A DNA stretch of 64,000 nucleotides from assembly GCF_016741935.1 (NCBI RefSeq), contig NZ_JAERRG010000004.1, forward strand, positions 248,001-312,000, read 5' to 3'. The notes under the pieces were generated by a model. It was not told where the DNA came from and did no database searches. It saw only the letters and a program-made list of their open reading frames with translations. This DNA is from Streptomyces endocoffeicus (GTDB lineage Bacteria; Actinomycetota; Actinomycetes; Streptomycetales; Streptomycetaceae). This document shows, in pieces, positions 35,747 through 47,940 of this stretch (the first letter of the stretch is position 1; each line of letters begins with the position of its first letter). The translations under genes were made by a program, and so were the position numbers.

Positions 35747-37827
35747 ATGCCCGCAACCCAACGCCCGGCGGCAAAACCGATACAAAGGACAAAAGCCGCC
35801 CCCGCGTCTCCATCCGCACTGCCGTCAGGTGATCCTATGATCGGTCGCATTCCCATTCTGGATATCCGCCCGCTGATCGACTGCGGCCGCCGCCCCGCCA
35901 AGGCGGTGGTGGACGAGACCTTCGAGGTCAGTGCCACCGTGTTCCGGGAGGGCCATGACGCGGTCAACGCCAATGTGGTCCTCCGGGATCCGTCCGGACG
36001 CTCCGGCCCCTGGACCCCGATGCGTGAACTCGCCCCCGGCACCGACCGCTGGGGCGCCGAGGTCACCCCCGGCGCGCCCGGCCGCTGGACGTACACGGTC
36101 GAGGCGTGGAGCGATCCGATCGCCACCTGGCGCCATCACGCCCGCATCAAGATCCCGGCCGGGATCGACACCGATCTCGTCCTGGAGGAGGGGGCCCGGC
36201 TGCATGAGCGGGCCGCGGCCGGAGTGCCCAAGAACGACGGCCGGGAGGCGGTGCTGGCGGCCGTCGACGGACTGCGCGACGAGCGCCGCCCGGTGGCCGA
36301 CCGGCTCGCCGCCGCCCTCGCGCCCGATGTGACCGCGGCCCTCGACCGCCACCCGCTGCGGGAGTTGGTCGCCACCTCGCGCCCCATGCCGCTCCAGGTG
36401 GACCGGGAGCGCGCGCTGTTCGGCTCCTGGTACGAGCTCTTCCCGCGCTCTGAGGGCGCCAAGGTGTCCGAGGGGCGGCGGCCGGTCAGCGGCACCCTGC
36501 GCACCGCCGCCGAGCGGCTGCCCGCGATCGCCGCCGCGGGCTTCGACGTGGTCTATCTGCCGCCCATCCACCCCATCGGCACCGCCTTCCGCAAGGGCCC
36601 CAACAACACGCTCTCCGCGGGCCCCTTCGACGTGGGCTCGCCCTGGGCCATCGGCTCGGCCGACGGCGGCCATGACGCGGTCCACCCCGACCTCGGCACC
36701 CTCGAGGACTTCGACCACTTCGTGGCGCGCGCCCGGGAGCTGCGCATGGAGGTCGCGCTGGACTTCGCGCTCCAGTGCTCCCCGGACCACCCCTGGGTCT
36801 CCCAGCACCCCGAGTGGTTCCACCAGCGCGCCGACGGCACCATCGCGTACGCCGAGAACCCGCCCAAGAAGTACCAGGACATCTATCCGCTCGCCTTCGA
36901 CCGGGACTTCCACGGCCTGGTCCGGGAGACCGAGCGGGTGCTGCGCTTCTGGATGGCGCACGGGGTGCGGATCTTCCGGGTGGACAATCCGCACACCAAG
37001 CCGGTGGTCTTCTGGGAGAAGGTGCTCGGCGACATCCACCGCAGCGACCCCGATGTCCTCTTCCTCTCCGAGGCGTTCACCCGCCCGGCGATGCTGAACG
37101 CCCTCGGCGCGGTCGGCTTCCACCAGTCGTACACGTACTTCACCTGGCGGAACACCAAGCAGGAGCTCACCGACTACCTCACCGAGCTGTCGGGGGACGC
37201 GGCCGCCTGGATGCGGCCCAACTTCTTCGTCAACACCCCCGACATCCTGCACGCCTACCTCCAGGAGGGCGGCCGCCCCGCGTTCGAGGTGCGGGCCGTG
37301 CTCGCCGCCACCCTCTCCCCCGCCTGGGGCGTCTACGCGGGCTACGAGCTGTGCGAGGGCACCCCGGTGCGGCAGGGCGGCGAGGAGTACCTGGACTCGG
37401 AGAAGTACCAGCTGCGGCCGCGCGACTGGGCGGCGGCCGAGCGCGAGGGAAGAACGATCACCCCGCTGCTCGCCCGGCTGAACCGGGTGCGCCGCCGCCA
37501 TCCCGCCCTGCGCCGGCTGCGCAACCTCAGATTCCACCACGCCGACAACGATTCCGTCATCGTCTACTCCAAGCGCGCGGACGACTCGTGTGTGGTCACG
37601 GTCGTCAACCTCGACCCTCACCACACCCAGGAGGCGACGGTCTCGTTGAACATGCCGGAACTCGGCCTCGAGTGGCATGAGTCCGTCCCGGTGCGCGACG
37701 AGCTCACCGGCGAGACCTATCACTGGGGCAGGGACAACTATGTGCGCCTGGAGCCCGGGCGGGATATGGCTCCGGCGCATGTGCTGTCCCTGCGACCGTC
37801 CTCACCGATCGGAGGGTCACCCACAAC

Positions 37828-37831
<4 letters not shown>
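35747..37831 (+). CDS. glgE: Alpha-1,4-glucan:maltose-1-phosphate maltosyltransferase GlgE
   Basis: Transfers maltosyl units from maltose-1-phosphate to growing alpha-1,4-glucan. The product is 694 aa of GH13 subfamily 3. An N-terminal domain (IGRIPILDIRPLIDCGRRPAKAV, in parts) and helical insert precede the barrel, with PPIHPIG, the nucleophile Asp413 in FRVDNPHTKP and the acid/base Glu442 in FLSEAFTRP. The 29-residue spacing matches the characterised Streptomyces enzyme. ATG 35747 has GGAG five bases upstream; ATG 35837, in front of IGRIPIL, is an alternative. It overlaps treS by four bases, and the maltokinase and branching enzyme genes follow. Confidence 0.95.
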
Positions 37832-39564
<1,733 letters not shown>

Positions 39565-39593
39565 GCCGACGCGGGTACCGGGCCGCCGATGCT

Positions 39594-39879
39594 TTCCCCT
39601 CCCCGCCCCTTCCCGATACCAGGGGCTCCGCCCCTGGACCCCGGGATGGCGGGGGGCTCCGCCCTTGGGCCCCGGGATGGCCGCACCTGGACCCCGGGGG
39701 CGCGGCAGGCGCCCCGAAGGGGCGCGGGGAACTGCGCGACCAGCCACGATGGCGCCGCAGACGGTCGACGGCAGGTCGGGGCACAGGGGCTCCGCCCCCG
39801 ACCTCGGGGGCTGGGGTCGATGCCCCCCACGCGGCGGAGCCGCAAATCGTCAGGTGTCGGGAAGGGGCGGGGAGGGGAA
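39594..39879. mobile_element. MITE-like intergenic element with 21-bp terminal inverted repeats (copy 1)
   Basis: 286 bp bounded by perfect 21-bp inverted repeats, the left one starting TTCCCCTCCCCGCCCC. The interior has several short palindromes of the GGGGCTCCGCCCC type and the segment GGGGCGCGGGGAACTGCGCG, a sequence I recall as frequent between Streptomyces genes. No coding capacity and no obvious target-site duplication. Same ends as the element at 47941. It lies between treS and the maltokinase gene, which it separates. Confidence 0.7.
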
Positions 39880-40168
39880 CGGCCCGCCGCAGGCGCCACG
39901 CTCCGGCGTCCGGTTTCGGCCGGGGCCCGGCACCCGCTCCGGTGCTCGCTCATCCGTACGCGTCCATCTCGGGCGCGTACGGGCGTTTTCGACCCCCCGT
40001 CATGGGCACTCTGTACTCACACCGTCACCGGCGGGCCCGATGGCGTTCACCGGGCTCGCCGTACGGACGATCCTCGCCCGACACGTCCCGCACCGTCGCA
40101 CAGTCAATGCCGCAATCCGGGACACTTTGCCCTGATCTGTCGTGTGCCCGGGGAAAGGACGCGACGCC

Positions 40169-41701
40169 ATGCCGGAAGCTCCGCTCTCCCGGGGGGCACA
40201 TCACCCGCCGACCGCCGTACCGCGGGACCAGCCCCCACCGGCCGCGGCCCGCACCGCCGCGGCCGCGGGCCCGCCCGGGCTGCTCACCTCGCTCGCGCCG
40301 CTGCTCACCGAGTGGCTGCCCCGGCAGCGCTGGTTCGCGGGCAAGGGCCGTCCCGTCACCGGCTTCGCGCTGGTCTCCGCGACCGAGCTGCTGCCGTGGC
40401 GGGCGAGCGGCGGCACCCCCGGGCTGCTCCATCTGCTGATCCGCGCCGAGCAGCCGGAGCCGCCCGGCCACCGGCACGGTTTCGGCTGCGGCCACCGGCG
40501 CGGGGCGGCGGCCAGCGACTGCTACCAGCTGCTGCTCGGGGCGCGCCCCGCCCTGCCGCCGCCGCTCGCCCCCGCGCTCATCGGCCGGCCCAGCGGCGGT
40601 CCGCTGGACGGGCAGACGGTGTACGAGGCGCTGGCCGACCCCCGGCTCACCACGCTGCTGCTGGAGCGGCTGCGGATGCCCGGACGGCTCGGCCCGCTGC
40701 GCTTCGTACGGGAGCCGTCCAGCGCGATCCCCTCCGCGCTCGCGCCCCGGGTGATGACCGCCGAGCAGTCCAACTCCTCGGTGGTGTACGGCGATACGTT
40801 TATTCTCAAGCTCTTCCGGCGGGTCAGCCCCGGCACCAACCCGGACCTGGAACTCCCCCTCGCGCTCGCCCGCACCGGCTGCGTCCGGGTGCCAGCGCCC
40901 GCCGCCTGGTTCGAGGCCGAGCCCCCGGCCGAGGGTGCCGGGCCACGGCCGGAGCCCTTCACGCTGGGGGTGCTCCAGCCCTTCCTGGCCGGTTCCCGGG
41001 ACGGCTGGCAGCTGGCGCTGGACGCCCTGGCCGCCGACGGTGACTTCACCGACGCCGCCCGTGCGCTGGGGCACGCCACCGCCGAGGTCCATCTGGCGAT
41101 GGCCCGCGCGCTGCCCACCTCCGTGCTGCGCCGCCCGCAGATCGAGCACCTCGCCGCCGCGATGAGCGAGCGGCTCGACTCGGCCGCCGCCGCGGTGCCC
41201 GCCCTCCAGCCGTACCGCACCGCGCTGCACGGCGCGTACGAGGATCTGGCCGCGCTGGGGCGCGCGGGCCGCACCTGGGCGGCCCAGCGCATCCACGGCG
41301 ATCTGCACCTGGGGCAGGCGCTGCTGACCGGGGACGGCGGCGGAGTGGGCGGGCGGTGGTCGCTCATCGACTTCGAGGGCGAGCCGTCCCGTCCACTGGC
41401 GGAGCGGCGCCGCCCGCAGCCGCCGGTGCGCGACATCGCGGGCATGCTGCGGTCCTTCGACTACGCGGCGGCCGTGGGCCGCCATGAGCGCCCGCAGGAG
41501 TGGGCGGGCCGCACCCGCGCCGCGTACTGCGCGGGCTACGCGGAGGCGTCCGGCACCGATCCGCGCGACGAACCGGAGCTGCTGCGCGCCCATGAGACCG
41601 ACAAGGCCGTCTACGAGGTGCTCTACGAGGCGCGGCACCGCCCCGACTGGCTGTCCGTCCCGATGACCGCGATCCACCGCCTGGCCGCCACCCGCGCCTG
41701 A
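40169..41701 (+). CDS. mak: Maltokinase
   Basis: Phosphorylates maltose to maltose-1-phosphate with ATP, feeding GlgE. The product is 510 aa. It has the maltokinase N-cap motif QRWFAGKGRPV (about residues 50-60), then an aminoglycoside-phosphotransferase-like fold with the catalytic RIHGDLHLGQ (about 375) and LIDFEGEPSRPLAERR (about 403). ATG 40169 follows GGGAAAGGA; GTG 40142 in the same frame is less likely. The 604-bp gap from treS contains the repeat element, and 39880-40168 probably holds a promoter of its own. The branching enzyme follows after 90 bases. Confidence 0.94.
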   Translation: MPEAPLSRGAHHPPTAVPRDQPPPAAARTAAAAGPPGLLTSLAPLLTEWLPRQRWFAGKGRPVTGFALVSATELLPWRASGGTPGLLHLLIRAEQPEPPGHRHGFGCGHRRGAAASDCYQLLLGARPALPPPLAPALIGRPSGGPLDGQTVYEALADPRLTTLLLERLRMPGRLGPLRFVREPSSAIPSALAPRVMTAEQSNSSVVYGDTFILKLFRRVSPGTNPDLELPLALARTGCVRVPAPAAWFEAEPPAEGAGPRPEPFTLGVLQPFLAGSRDGWQLALDALAADGDFTDAARALGHATAEVHLAMARALPTSVLRRPQIEHLAAAMSERLDSAAAAVPALQPYRTALHGAYEDLAALGRAGRTWAAQRIHGDLHLGQALLTGDGGGVGGRWSLIDFEGEPSRPLAERRRPQPPVRDIAGMLRSFDYAAAVGRHERPQEWAGRTRAAYCAGYAEASGTDPRDEPELLRAHETDKAVYEVLYEARHRPDWLSVPMTAIHRLAATRA

Positions 41702-41791
41702 TCCCGGGCCGGGCCGGGGCGGTCCGCCCCGGCCCGGCCCCTTGCCCGCCGTTCCCTCCGACACCTCCGACACCCCCGGGAGGACCACCCC

Positions 41792-44305
41792 GTGACCGCA
41801 CGACCGCCGTCCGGCCAGTACCCGTCCGACGAGGGACCGGGCCACGCGCCCGCCGCCACCGGCGCCCCAACCGGCCCGGCGGTCCCGGCGACGTTCCGCT
41901 CCGGCCGCGCCCATCCGCCCGCGCACCCCAGCTCCGGGGCCCGGGTGTCCTACGGCTCACCGCCCGTGCCCCGGGCGCCGCGCGCGGACGAAGAGCGACA
42001 CGAGGGGCGGCAGGAGGAGGACGGCGGCGTGGGCGGGCCGTCGCGGGTTGCCGGGCGGCCCGTGGCCGGGGGTGGCGCGGGCCCCGACGACGCGGTGGAG
42101 GACGAGCGGGGGGTACGGGCCGCGCCCCCGCCGGCGGACGAGGACCGGCGGCGGCTGCTGGCCGGGGCGCATCACGATCCGCACGCGGTGCTCGGCGCCC
42201 ACCCGGTGCGCGGCGGGGTGCTGTTCCGGGCCCTGCGCCCGTACGCCCGGTCGGTGACCGTCGCCGCCGCCGGGCTGCGCGCGCGGCTGCGGGCCGAGGG
42301 GGACGGGCTGTTCTCCGGGGTGCTGCCGCTGCGGGAGATCCCGGACTACCGGCTGCTGGTGGCGTACGAGGACGCCGAGCTCGAGCTGCACGACCCGTAC
42401 CGCTTCCTGCCCGCCATCGGCGAGCTCGATCTGCACCTCGTCGGCGAGGGCCGCCACGAGGAGCTGTGGCGGGCGCTCGGCGCGCGGCCGATGACCCACC
42501 AGGGCGTGGCCGGCACCCGCTTCACCGTATGGGCGCCCAATGCCCTCGGGGTGCGGCTGACCGGCGACTTCACCTACTGGGACGGCACCGCGCTGCCGAT
42601 GCGCTCGCTCGGCGGCAGCGGCGTGTGGGAGCTGTTCCTGCCCGGCGTCGGCGAGGGCGCGCGCTACAAGTTCGAGATCGCCCGGCCCGACGGCGGCCAC
42701 TCGCTGCGCGCCGACCCGATGGCGCGGCGCACCGAGTGCCCGCCCGCCACCGCTTCTGTCGTCCACGCCTCGCACCACGAGTGGGGCGATGACGCGTGGA
42801 TGGCGCGGCGCGAGGGCGGGCGCGTCCATGAACTGCCGTTCTCCGTCTACGAGGTGCATCTGGCGTCCTGGCGGCCGGGGCTGACCTACCGGCAGCTCGC
42901 CGAGCAGCTCCCGGCGTACGTCAAGGACCTGGGCTTCACCCATGTCGAGCTGATGCCGGTGGCCGAGCACCCCTTCGGCGGTTCCTGGGGCTACCAGGTG
43001 ACCGGCTTCTACGCGCCCACGGCCCGCCTCGGCACCCCCGACGACTTCAAGTACCTGGTGGACGCGCTGCACCGGGCGGGCATCGGGGTCATCGTGGACT
43101 GGGTGCCCGCGCACTTCCCCAAGGACGCCTGGGCGCTGGCGGAGTTCGACGGCCGTCCGCTGTACGAGCCCGCCGATCCGCTGCGGGCCGCGCACCCCGA
43201 CTGGGGCACGCTGGAGTTCGACTACGGCCGTACGGAGGTGCGCAACTTCCTGGTGGCGAACGCGGTGTACTGGTGCGAGGAGTTCCATATCGACGGTCTG
43301 CGCGTGGACGCCGTCGCCTCCATGCTCTACCTCGACTACTCCCGCGAGCCCGGCCAGTGGACGCCCAACGCGCACGGCGGCCGCGAGAACCTGGACGCGG
43401 TCGCCTTCCTCCAGGAGATGAACGCGACCGTCTACCGCCGCTGCCCCGGCGTGGTCACCATCGCCGAGGAGTCCACCGCGTGGGACGGGGTCACCCGCGC
43501 CACCCACCATGTGGGCCCCAGCGGCTTCGGCGGCCTCGGCTTCGGGCTGAAGTGGAACATGGGGTGGATGCACGACTCGCTGGCCTATCTCGGGCACGAG
43601 CCGGTGCACCGCGCCTATCACCACCACGAGATGACGTTCTCGATGGTGTACGCGTACAGCGAGAACTATGTGCTGCCGATCTCGCACGACGAGGTGGTGC
43701 ACGGCAAACGGGCCCTGGTGTCGAAGATGCCCGGTGACTGGTGGCAGCGGCGCGCCACCCACCGCGCCTACCTCGGCTTCATGTGGGCCCACCCGGGCAA
43801 GCAACTGCTGTTCATGGGGCAGGAGTTCGCGCAGGGCGCCGAATGGTCGGAGGCGCACGGCCCCGACTGGTGGCTGCTGGACCCGTCGTACTCCGCCGAG
43901 CCCGACCACCGGGGCGTCCGCGATCTGGTCCGCGACCTCAACCAGGCGTACACGGCCACGCCCGCGCTGTGGCAGCGGGACACCGACCCCGAAGGCTTCT
44001 CCTGGATCGAGGGCGACGCCCGCGAGGACAACGTCTTCGCCTTCCTCCGCTACGACGCCGACGGCTCCCCGCTGCTGGCCATCAGCAACTTCTCCCCGGT
44101 GGTCCGGCATGAGTACCGCGTCGGGACGCCGGAGGCGGTGCCGGTGTGGCGCGAGGTGCTGAACACCGACGACCGGCGCTACGGCGGCGGTGGCGTGGTC
44201 AACGCCGAGCCGCTGAAGGCCGAGCCCACGGGGTGGCACGGCCGTCCGGCCTCGATCCTGCCGGTGCTGCCGCCACTGGGAACGATCTGGCTGCGGCCCG
44301 CCTGA
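41792..44305 (+). CDS. glgB: 1,4-alpha-glucan branching enzyme GlgB
   Basis: Introduces alpha-1,6 branches into the GlgE product. The product is 837 aa. A long low-complexity N-terminal extension (about residues 1-120, Pro/Gly/Asp/Glu-rich) precedes the usual tandem N-terminal domains (HHDPHAVLGAHP; TRFTVWAPNA). The GH13 core has nucleophile Asp506 in GLRVDAVASMLYLDYS, acid/base Glu559 in TIAEESTAW, and PISHDEVVHGK. GGGAGGA lies seven bases before GTG 41792. Last gene of the glucan synthesis cluster. Confidence 0.95.
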   Translation: MTARPPSGQYPSDEGPGHAPAATGAPTGPAVPATFRSGRAHPPAHPSSGARVSYGSPPVPRAPRADEERHEGRQEEDGGVGGPSRVAGRPVAGGGAGPDDAVEDERGVRAAPPPADEDRRRLLAGAHHDPHAVLGAHPVRGGVLFRALRPYARSVTVAAAGLRARLRAEGDGLFSGVLPLREIPDYRLLVAYEDAELELHDPYRFLPAIGELDLHLVGEGRHEELWRALGARPMTHQGVAGTRFTVWAPNALGVRLTGDFTYWDGTALPMRSLGGSGVWELFLPGVGEGARYKFEIARPDGGHSLRADPMARRTECPPATASVVHASHHEWGDDAWMARREGGRVHELPFSVYEVHLASWRPGLTYRQLAEQLPAYVKDLGFTHVELMPVAEHPFGGSWGYQVTGFYAPTARLGTPDDFKYLVDALHRAGIGVIVDWVPAHFPKDAWALAEFDGRPLYEPADPLRAAHPDWGTLEFDYGRTEVRNFLVANAVYWCEEFHIDGLRVDAVASMLYLDYSREPGQWTPNAHGGRENLDAVAFLQEMNATVYRRCPGVVTIAEESTAWDGVTRATHHVGPSGFGGLGFGLKWNMGWMHDSLAYLGHEPVHRAYHHHEMTFSMVYAYSENYVLPISHDEVVHGKRALVSKMPGDWWQRRATHRAYLGFMWAHPGKQLLFMGQEFAQGAEWSEAHGPDWWLLDPSYSAEPDHRGVRDLVRDLNQAYTATPALWQRDTDPEGFSWIEGDAREDNVFAFLRYDADGSPLLAISNFSPVVRHEYRVGTPEAVPVWREVLNTDDRRYGGGGVVNAEPLKAEPTGWHGRPASILPVLPPLGTIWLRPA

Positions 44306-44331
44306 GCCGTACGCCCGCTCCTTACGTTCCG

Positions 44332-47300
44332 TCAGCCGTCGGACCCGCCGAGCCCGGTGAGGCCGTCCCGGACCCGGTGGGCGTCGGGGTGGCCGAGGGA
44401 GTCGAACCGGGTCAGGGCCTGCTGCCAGCTGCGGCGGGCCCCGGCCCGGTCCCCGGCGGCGAGCTGGGCGCTGCCCAGCCGGTGCAGCGACTCGGCCTCC
44501 CGGACCCGCTCGCCCCGGCCGCGCCGCAGGTCCACCGCGTGCCGGAAGCAGCTGATGGCCTGCTGGTGGTCGCCGATGTGCTGATAGGCGTAGCCGAGGC
44601 TGTCCCAGGCCGCGGACTCCCCGCGCCGGTCCCCCGCCTCCCGCATCATGTTCAGCGCCTTCTCGCAGTGGACGAGGGTCTGCTGGAAGTCGCCCAGCAT
44701 GGCGTACGCCCAGCCGACGTTGTTCAGCGCGTACGCCTCGCCGCTGCGGTGGCCCGCCGCCCGGTACAGCTTCAGGGCGCGCAGTGCGTGGTGCAGCCCC
44801 TCGTCATGGCGGCCGTCCCGCTCGCCGGCGAAGTTGAGCGCGCCATGGGCCAGGGCCTGCCCGACGGCGTTGCCGGTCTCGCGGTGCAGGTTCAGGGCGC
44901 GCACCAGCTGGCCGCGGGCCCGGTCGTAGCGTCCCATCCGCAGATCGGCGAGGCCCAGGCCGTAGCAGGCGTGGGCCTGACCGGTGAGGCTGCGGATGCG
45001 ATGGGCCGAGCCCAGGGCGGTCCGGTGCACGGTGCGCTGATCGTGCCAGTGGCCGCGCTGGTCCAGGAACTCCATCAGCGACCAGGCCAGTTGCCAGGCG
45101 TGGGTCTCGAATCCGGCCTCGGCGGCCTCCTGAAGGGCCGCCATCAATGCCGGACAGGTGACGATGAACCAGAGCAGCGCCTGGCCGTGCCCCGCGAACT
45201 CGCCGACGCTGACGCCGGGCCGGACCGGCTCGACCGCGATCGGCTCCCGGTGCGGGGTGAAGGCCCTCCCGGCGGCGACGGCGGTGTGCAGATAGTGGTC
45301 GAGCATCCGGTGCAGCGCGGTGCGGCGCTCCTCCCGCGCGTCGTACGCCTGGGTGAGCTCCATGGCGTAGGCGCGCAGCAGATCGTGGAAGCCGTACTGC
45401 CCGGGGGCGCGCTCGGTGATCAGATGCGCCCGGGTCAGCTGGATCAGCAGCCGGCGGGCCTGCGGCACCGGGATCCCCACCAGGCTGGCGGCCGCGGGGG
45501 CCGCGATGTCGGGGCCCGGGTGGACGCCCAGCAGCCGGAACAGCCGGGCGGCGTCGGCGCCCAGGGTGTGGTACGACCAGGAGAAGACGGCCCGGACGTC
45601 GGTGGTGGCGTCCCCGCCCTCGAACGCGTCGAGGCTGCCGCGGGCGTCGCGCAGCTCCCCGGCGAGCGCCTCCAGGCCGAAGCGGGGGTGGGTGGCGGCG
45701 CGGGCGGCCACGATGGCGAGCGCGAGCGGCAGCCCGGCGCACACCGTGATGACCTCCTCCACGGCCTCGGGCTCGGCGGCCACCCGCTCGGCGCCCACCC
45801 GGCTGATCAGCAGTTCGCGCGCCTCGTCGCGGTCGAGCAGATCCAGCGGCAGCGGTTGGGCCTGCTCGGCGACGACCAGGCTGGTGAGCTCGTTACGGCT
45901 GGTCAGCACCACCAGACAGCCGGGGGAACCGGGCAGCAGCGGCCGCACCTGCTCGGCGTCCCGGGCGTTGTCGAGCAAGATCAGCATCCGGCGGTCGGCC
46001 AGCAGGCTCCGGTACAGCGCGGTCTGCGCCTCGATGGTCGCGGGGATCCGGTGGGCGGGCACCTGGAAGGCGTCCAGGAAGCCCCGTACGGCCTCGGCGA
46101 CGCTCATGGCCGAGTCGGTGGGGCCGAAGCCGCGCAGATTCACATAGAGCTGGCCGTCGGGGAACCGGTCGCGGACGCGGTGGGCCCAGTGCACCGCGAG
46201 GGTCGTCTTGCCGAGGCCGCCGCTGCCCGCGATCACGGTGATCCTCGCGGCGGTGGGCGGCCGTCCGCCGCCCCCGCCCCCGCCCGTGCCCGTGCCCGCG
46301 GGCAGCAGGGCGTCCAGCCCGGCCAGTTCGCGCTCACGGCCGGTGAAGTGGGCTACGTCGGAGGGGAGTTGCTGGGGTACGGCGGTGACGACGGTGATCT
46401 GGTCGGGGGCGGTGACGGGCATGCCCGAGGGCTCGGCGGCGGGGTCGGCGGCGAGCTCGGGGGCCTCGTCGGCGAGCGGGATGCCCTCCGGGGCGGGCGC
46501 GGGTGCGGGGGCGGGTGCCGGGGCGGGGGCGGGGGCGGGTGCCGCGTCGGGCGGCGTCGGCGGCACGGGAGCGCTCCCGTAGGCGCCGGACGACCCGGAG
46601 GGGTCCCCGGACCGGCCGTCCCTGCCGTCCCTGCCGTCCCGACCGTCGCGGCCGTCGTGGCCGTCCCTGCCCTCCCGGCTGTCCTCGAGCGCCTGCCGGT
46701 GGAGCCGCTGCAGCTCGTCGCCGGGCTCGATGCCCAGCTCCTCCACGTACCTCCGGCGGGTGGAGCGGAACAGCGCGAGGGCGTCGGCCCGCCTGCCACA
46801 GCGCCGTAGCGCCTCCATCAGCAGCGCCACCGAGCGCTCCCGCAGGGGGTGTTCGGCCACCAGGGCGGACAGCTCCGCGGCGGCCTCGTGGTGGCGTCCG
46901 GAGCGCAGATCGATCGCGGCGCACTCCTCGACCGCCGCACGCCGCTCCTCCTCCAGACCGGCGCCCAGGGTCTCGGGCAGCCAGCCGCCCGCGACATCCG
47001 CCAGCGCGGGCCCGCGCCACAACTGCAGTGCGGCGCGCAGCAGTTCCCCGGCCCGGTCCTCGGCGGCCACGGCGGCCTCGGGCTCCCCGGTGGCCCCGGC
47101 GTCCTTGGGAGCCTCCCGCGCGGCCCGCACCAGATCGCGGAACCGGTGCAGATCGACCTGCTCACGCGCGACGGTCAGGGAGTAGCCCTTCGCCGATGTC
47201 GTCAACTCGGCCCCGGGCAGGGCGGACAGGATCCGCCGCAGCTTGGAAATCTGTACCTGTACGGCGTTTCGCGCGGACCCCGGCGGATCCTCGCCCCATA

Positions 47301-47454
47301 CTGCCAACACCAGCCTGTCAACGGACACCACGCGGCCGGAGGCCATCAGCAGCATCGCCAGAACGGACCGCTGCTGTGCGGCGGTCGGCCCCTGCGGACG
47401 CTCGCTCTGCCATATTCCGACCGGTCCCAACAGGCGAAACTCGGTCCCATCCAC
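44332..47454 (-). CDS. AfsR/SARP family regulator (SARP, NB-ARC, TPR)
   Basis: A 1040-aa multidomain regulator. An OmpR-type winged helix and bacterial transcriptional activation domain form the SARP part (about residues 1-255; FRLLGPVGIWQ, VQVQISKLRRIL, LGIEPGDELQRLHRQAL). A low-complexity linker follows (about 258-345; DGR repeats and an Ala-Pro run). The NB-ARC ATPase (about 365-650) has Walker A GSGGLGKTT and MLILLDNARD, and C-terminal TPR repeats (about 800-1020) contain NNVGWAYAMLGDFQQ. Such proteins activate antibiotic or developmental genes. No biosynthetic cluster is in the window, so it probably acts in trans. It ends 26 bases after the convergent glgB. Confidence 0.92.
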   Translation of the reverse strand: MDGTEFRLLGPVGIWQSERPQGPTAAQQRSVLAMLLMASGRVVSVDRLVLAVWGEDPPGSARNAVQVQISKLRRILSALPGAELTTSAKGYSLTVAREQVDLHRFRDLVRAAREAPKDAGATGEPEAAVAAEDRAGELLRAALQLWRGPALADVAGGWLPETLGAGLEEERRAAVEECAAIDLRSGRHHEAAAELSALVAEHPLRERSVALLMEALRRCGRRADALALFRSTRRRYVEELGIEPGDELQRLHRQALEDSREGRDGHDGRDGRDGRDGRDGRSGDPSGSSGAYGSAPVPPTPPDAAPAPAPAPAPAPAPAPAPEGIPLADEAPELAADPAAEPSGMPVTAPDQITVVTAVPQQLPSDVAHFTGRERELAGLDALLPAGTGTGGGGGGGRPPTAARITVIAGSGGLGKTTLAVHWAHRVRDRFPDGQLYVNLRGFGPTDSAMSVAEAVRGFLDAFQVPAHRIPATIEAQTALYRSLLADRRMLILLDNARDAEQVRPLLPGSPGCLVVLTSRNELTSLVVAEQAQPLPLDLLDRDEARELLISRVGAERVAAEPEAVEEVITVCAGLPLALAIVAARAATHPRFGLEALAGELRDARGSLDAFEGGDATTDVRAVFSWSYHTLGADAARLFRLLGVHPGPDIAAPAAASLVGIPVPQARRLLIQLTRAHLITERAPGQYGFHDLLRAYAMELTQAYDAREERRTALHRMLDHYLHTAVAAGRAFTPHREPIAVEPVRPGVSVGEFAGHGQALLWFIVTCPALMAALQEAAEAGFETHAWQLAWSLMEFLDQRGHWHDQRTVHRTALGSAHRIRSLTGQAHACYGLGLADLRMGRYDRARGQLVRALNLHRETGNAVGQALAHGALNFAGERDGRHDEGLHHALRALKLYRAAGHRSGEAYALNNVGWAYAMLGDFQQTLVHCEKALNMMREAGDRRGESAAWDSLGYAYQHIGDHQQAISCFRHAVDLRRGRGERVREAESLHRLGSAQLAAGDRAGARRSWQQALTRFDSLGHPDAHRVRDGLTGLGGSDG

Positions 47455-47708
47455 ACATTGCCCCCGTTGGTACCAGAGATTTCACTGTGACCACTTCGAA
47501 GCCTACCCACGGGTTCGGGTCAGCGAGGCATCAGCGGTATATCAGCGGCTCGTAGCACCCTACGAGTGTTCGAGGGTCCCACGGGCACCAGAAGCTCTCC
47601 CCGGTCACCGCTGGCGGCGGCGGCCGGACCGGAACTCTCCGGTCTCCGGGCCCTCTTCCGACGATGAACGGGGGACGGTATGGCAGTGAGGTGCCGAGGA
47701 GGCGGCTC

Positions 47709-47903
47709 ATGACCACCGCAGGAGGAACACGGAGCACACCACGGATCGGCGAACTCGTCTACGACCTCGAACGCGAGGCCATGGGCCGGGTCGCCTACGT
47801 GGACACCGGCGGGAACATCGCCTGGGTCAAGCCACTGCGCGAGGGCCCCGAGTGGACGGCCCTCCCGGAGCAGCTGCGCCGCGCGCCGGACGGCGAACGG
47901 TAG
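47709..47903 (+). CDS. Small conserved-looking hypothetical protein
   Basis: A 64-aa protein (MTTAGGTRSTPRIGELVYDL, then REAMGRVAYVDTGGNIAWVKPL) that looks like a small beta-barrel of SH3/KOW type. Proteins of this size and pattern are scattered in Streptomyces genomes. ATG 47709 has GGAGG six bases upstream. Divergent from the AfsR-like gene. Function unknown. Confidence 0.7.
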   Translation: MTTAGGTRSTPRIGELVYDLEREAMGRVAYVDTGGNIAWVKPLREGPEWTALPEQLRRAPDGER

Positions 47904-47940
47904 GGGGTGTCCGGTGGATCGTGACGCCTGCGGCGGGCTG

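Noticed and set aside
35825..37780. 651-aa minus-strand frame opposite glgE
   Set aside because: Antisense shadow; GlgE catalytic residues confirm the plus strand.
41957..44239. 760-aa minus-strand frame opposite glgB
   Set aside because: Antisense shadow of the branching enzyme.
44146..46809. 887-aa plus-strand frame opposite the AfsR-like gene
   Set aside because: No domain; SARP, NB-ARC and TPR motifs lie on the minus strand.
44332..47454. Possible antibiotic biosynthetic cluster around the AfsR/SARP regulator
   Set aside because: Neighbours are glycogen, dicarboxylate and small hypothetical genes; no biosynthetic enzymes are within reach.
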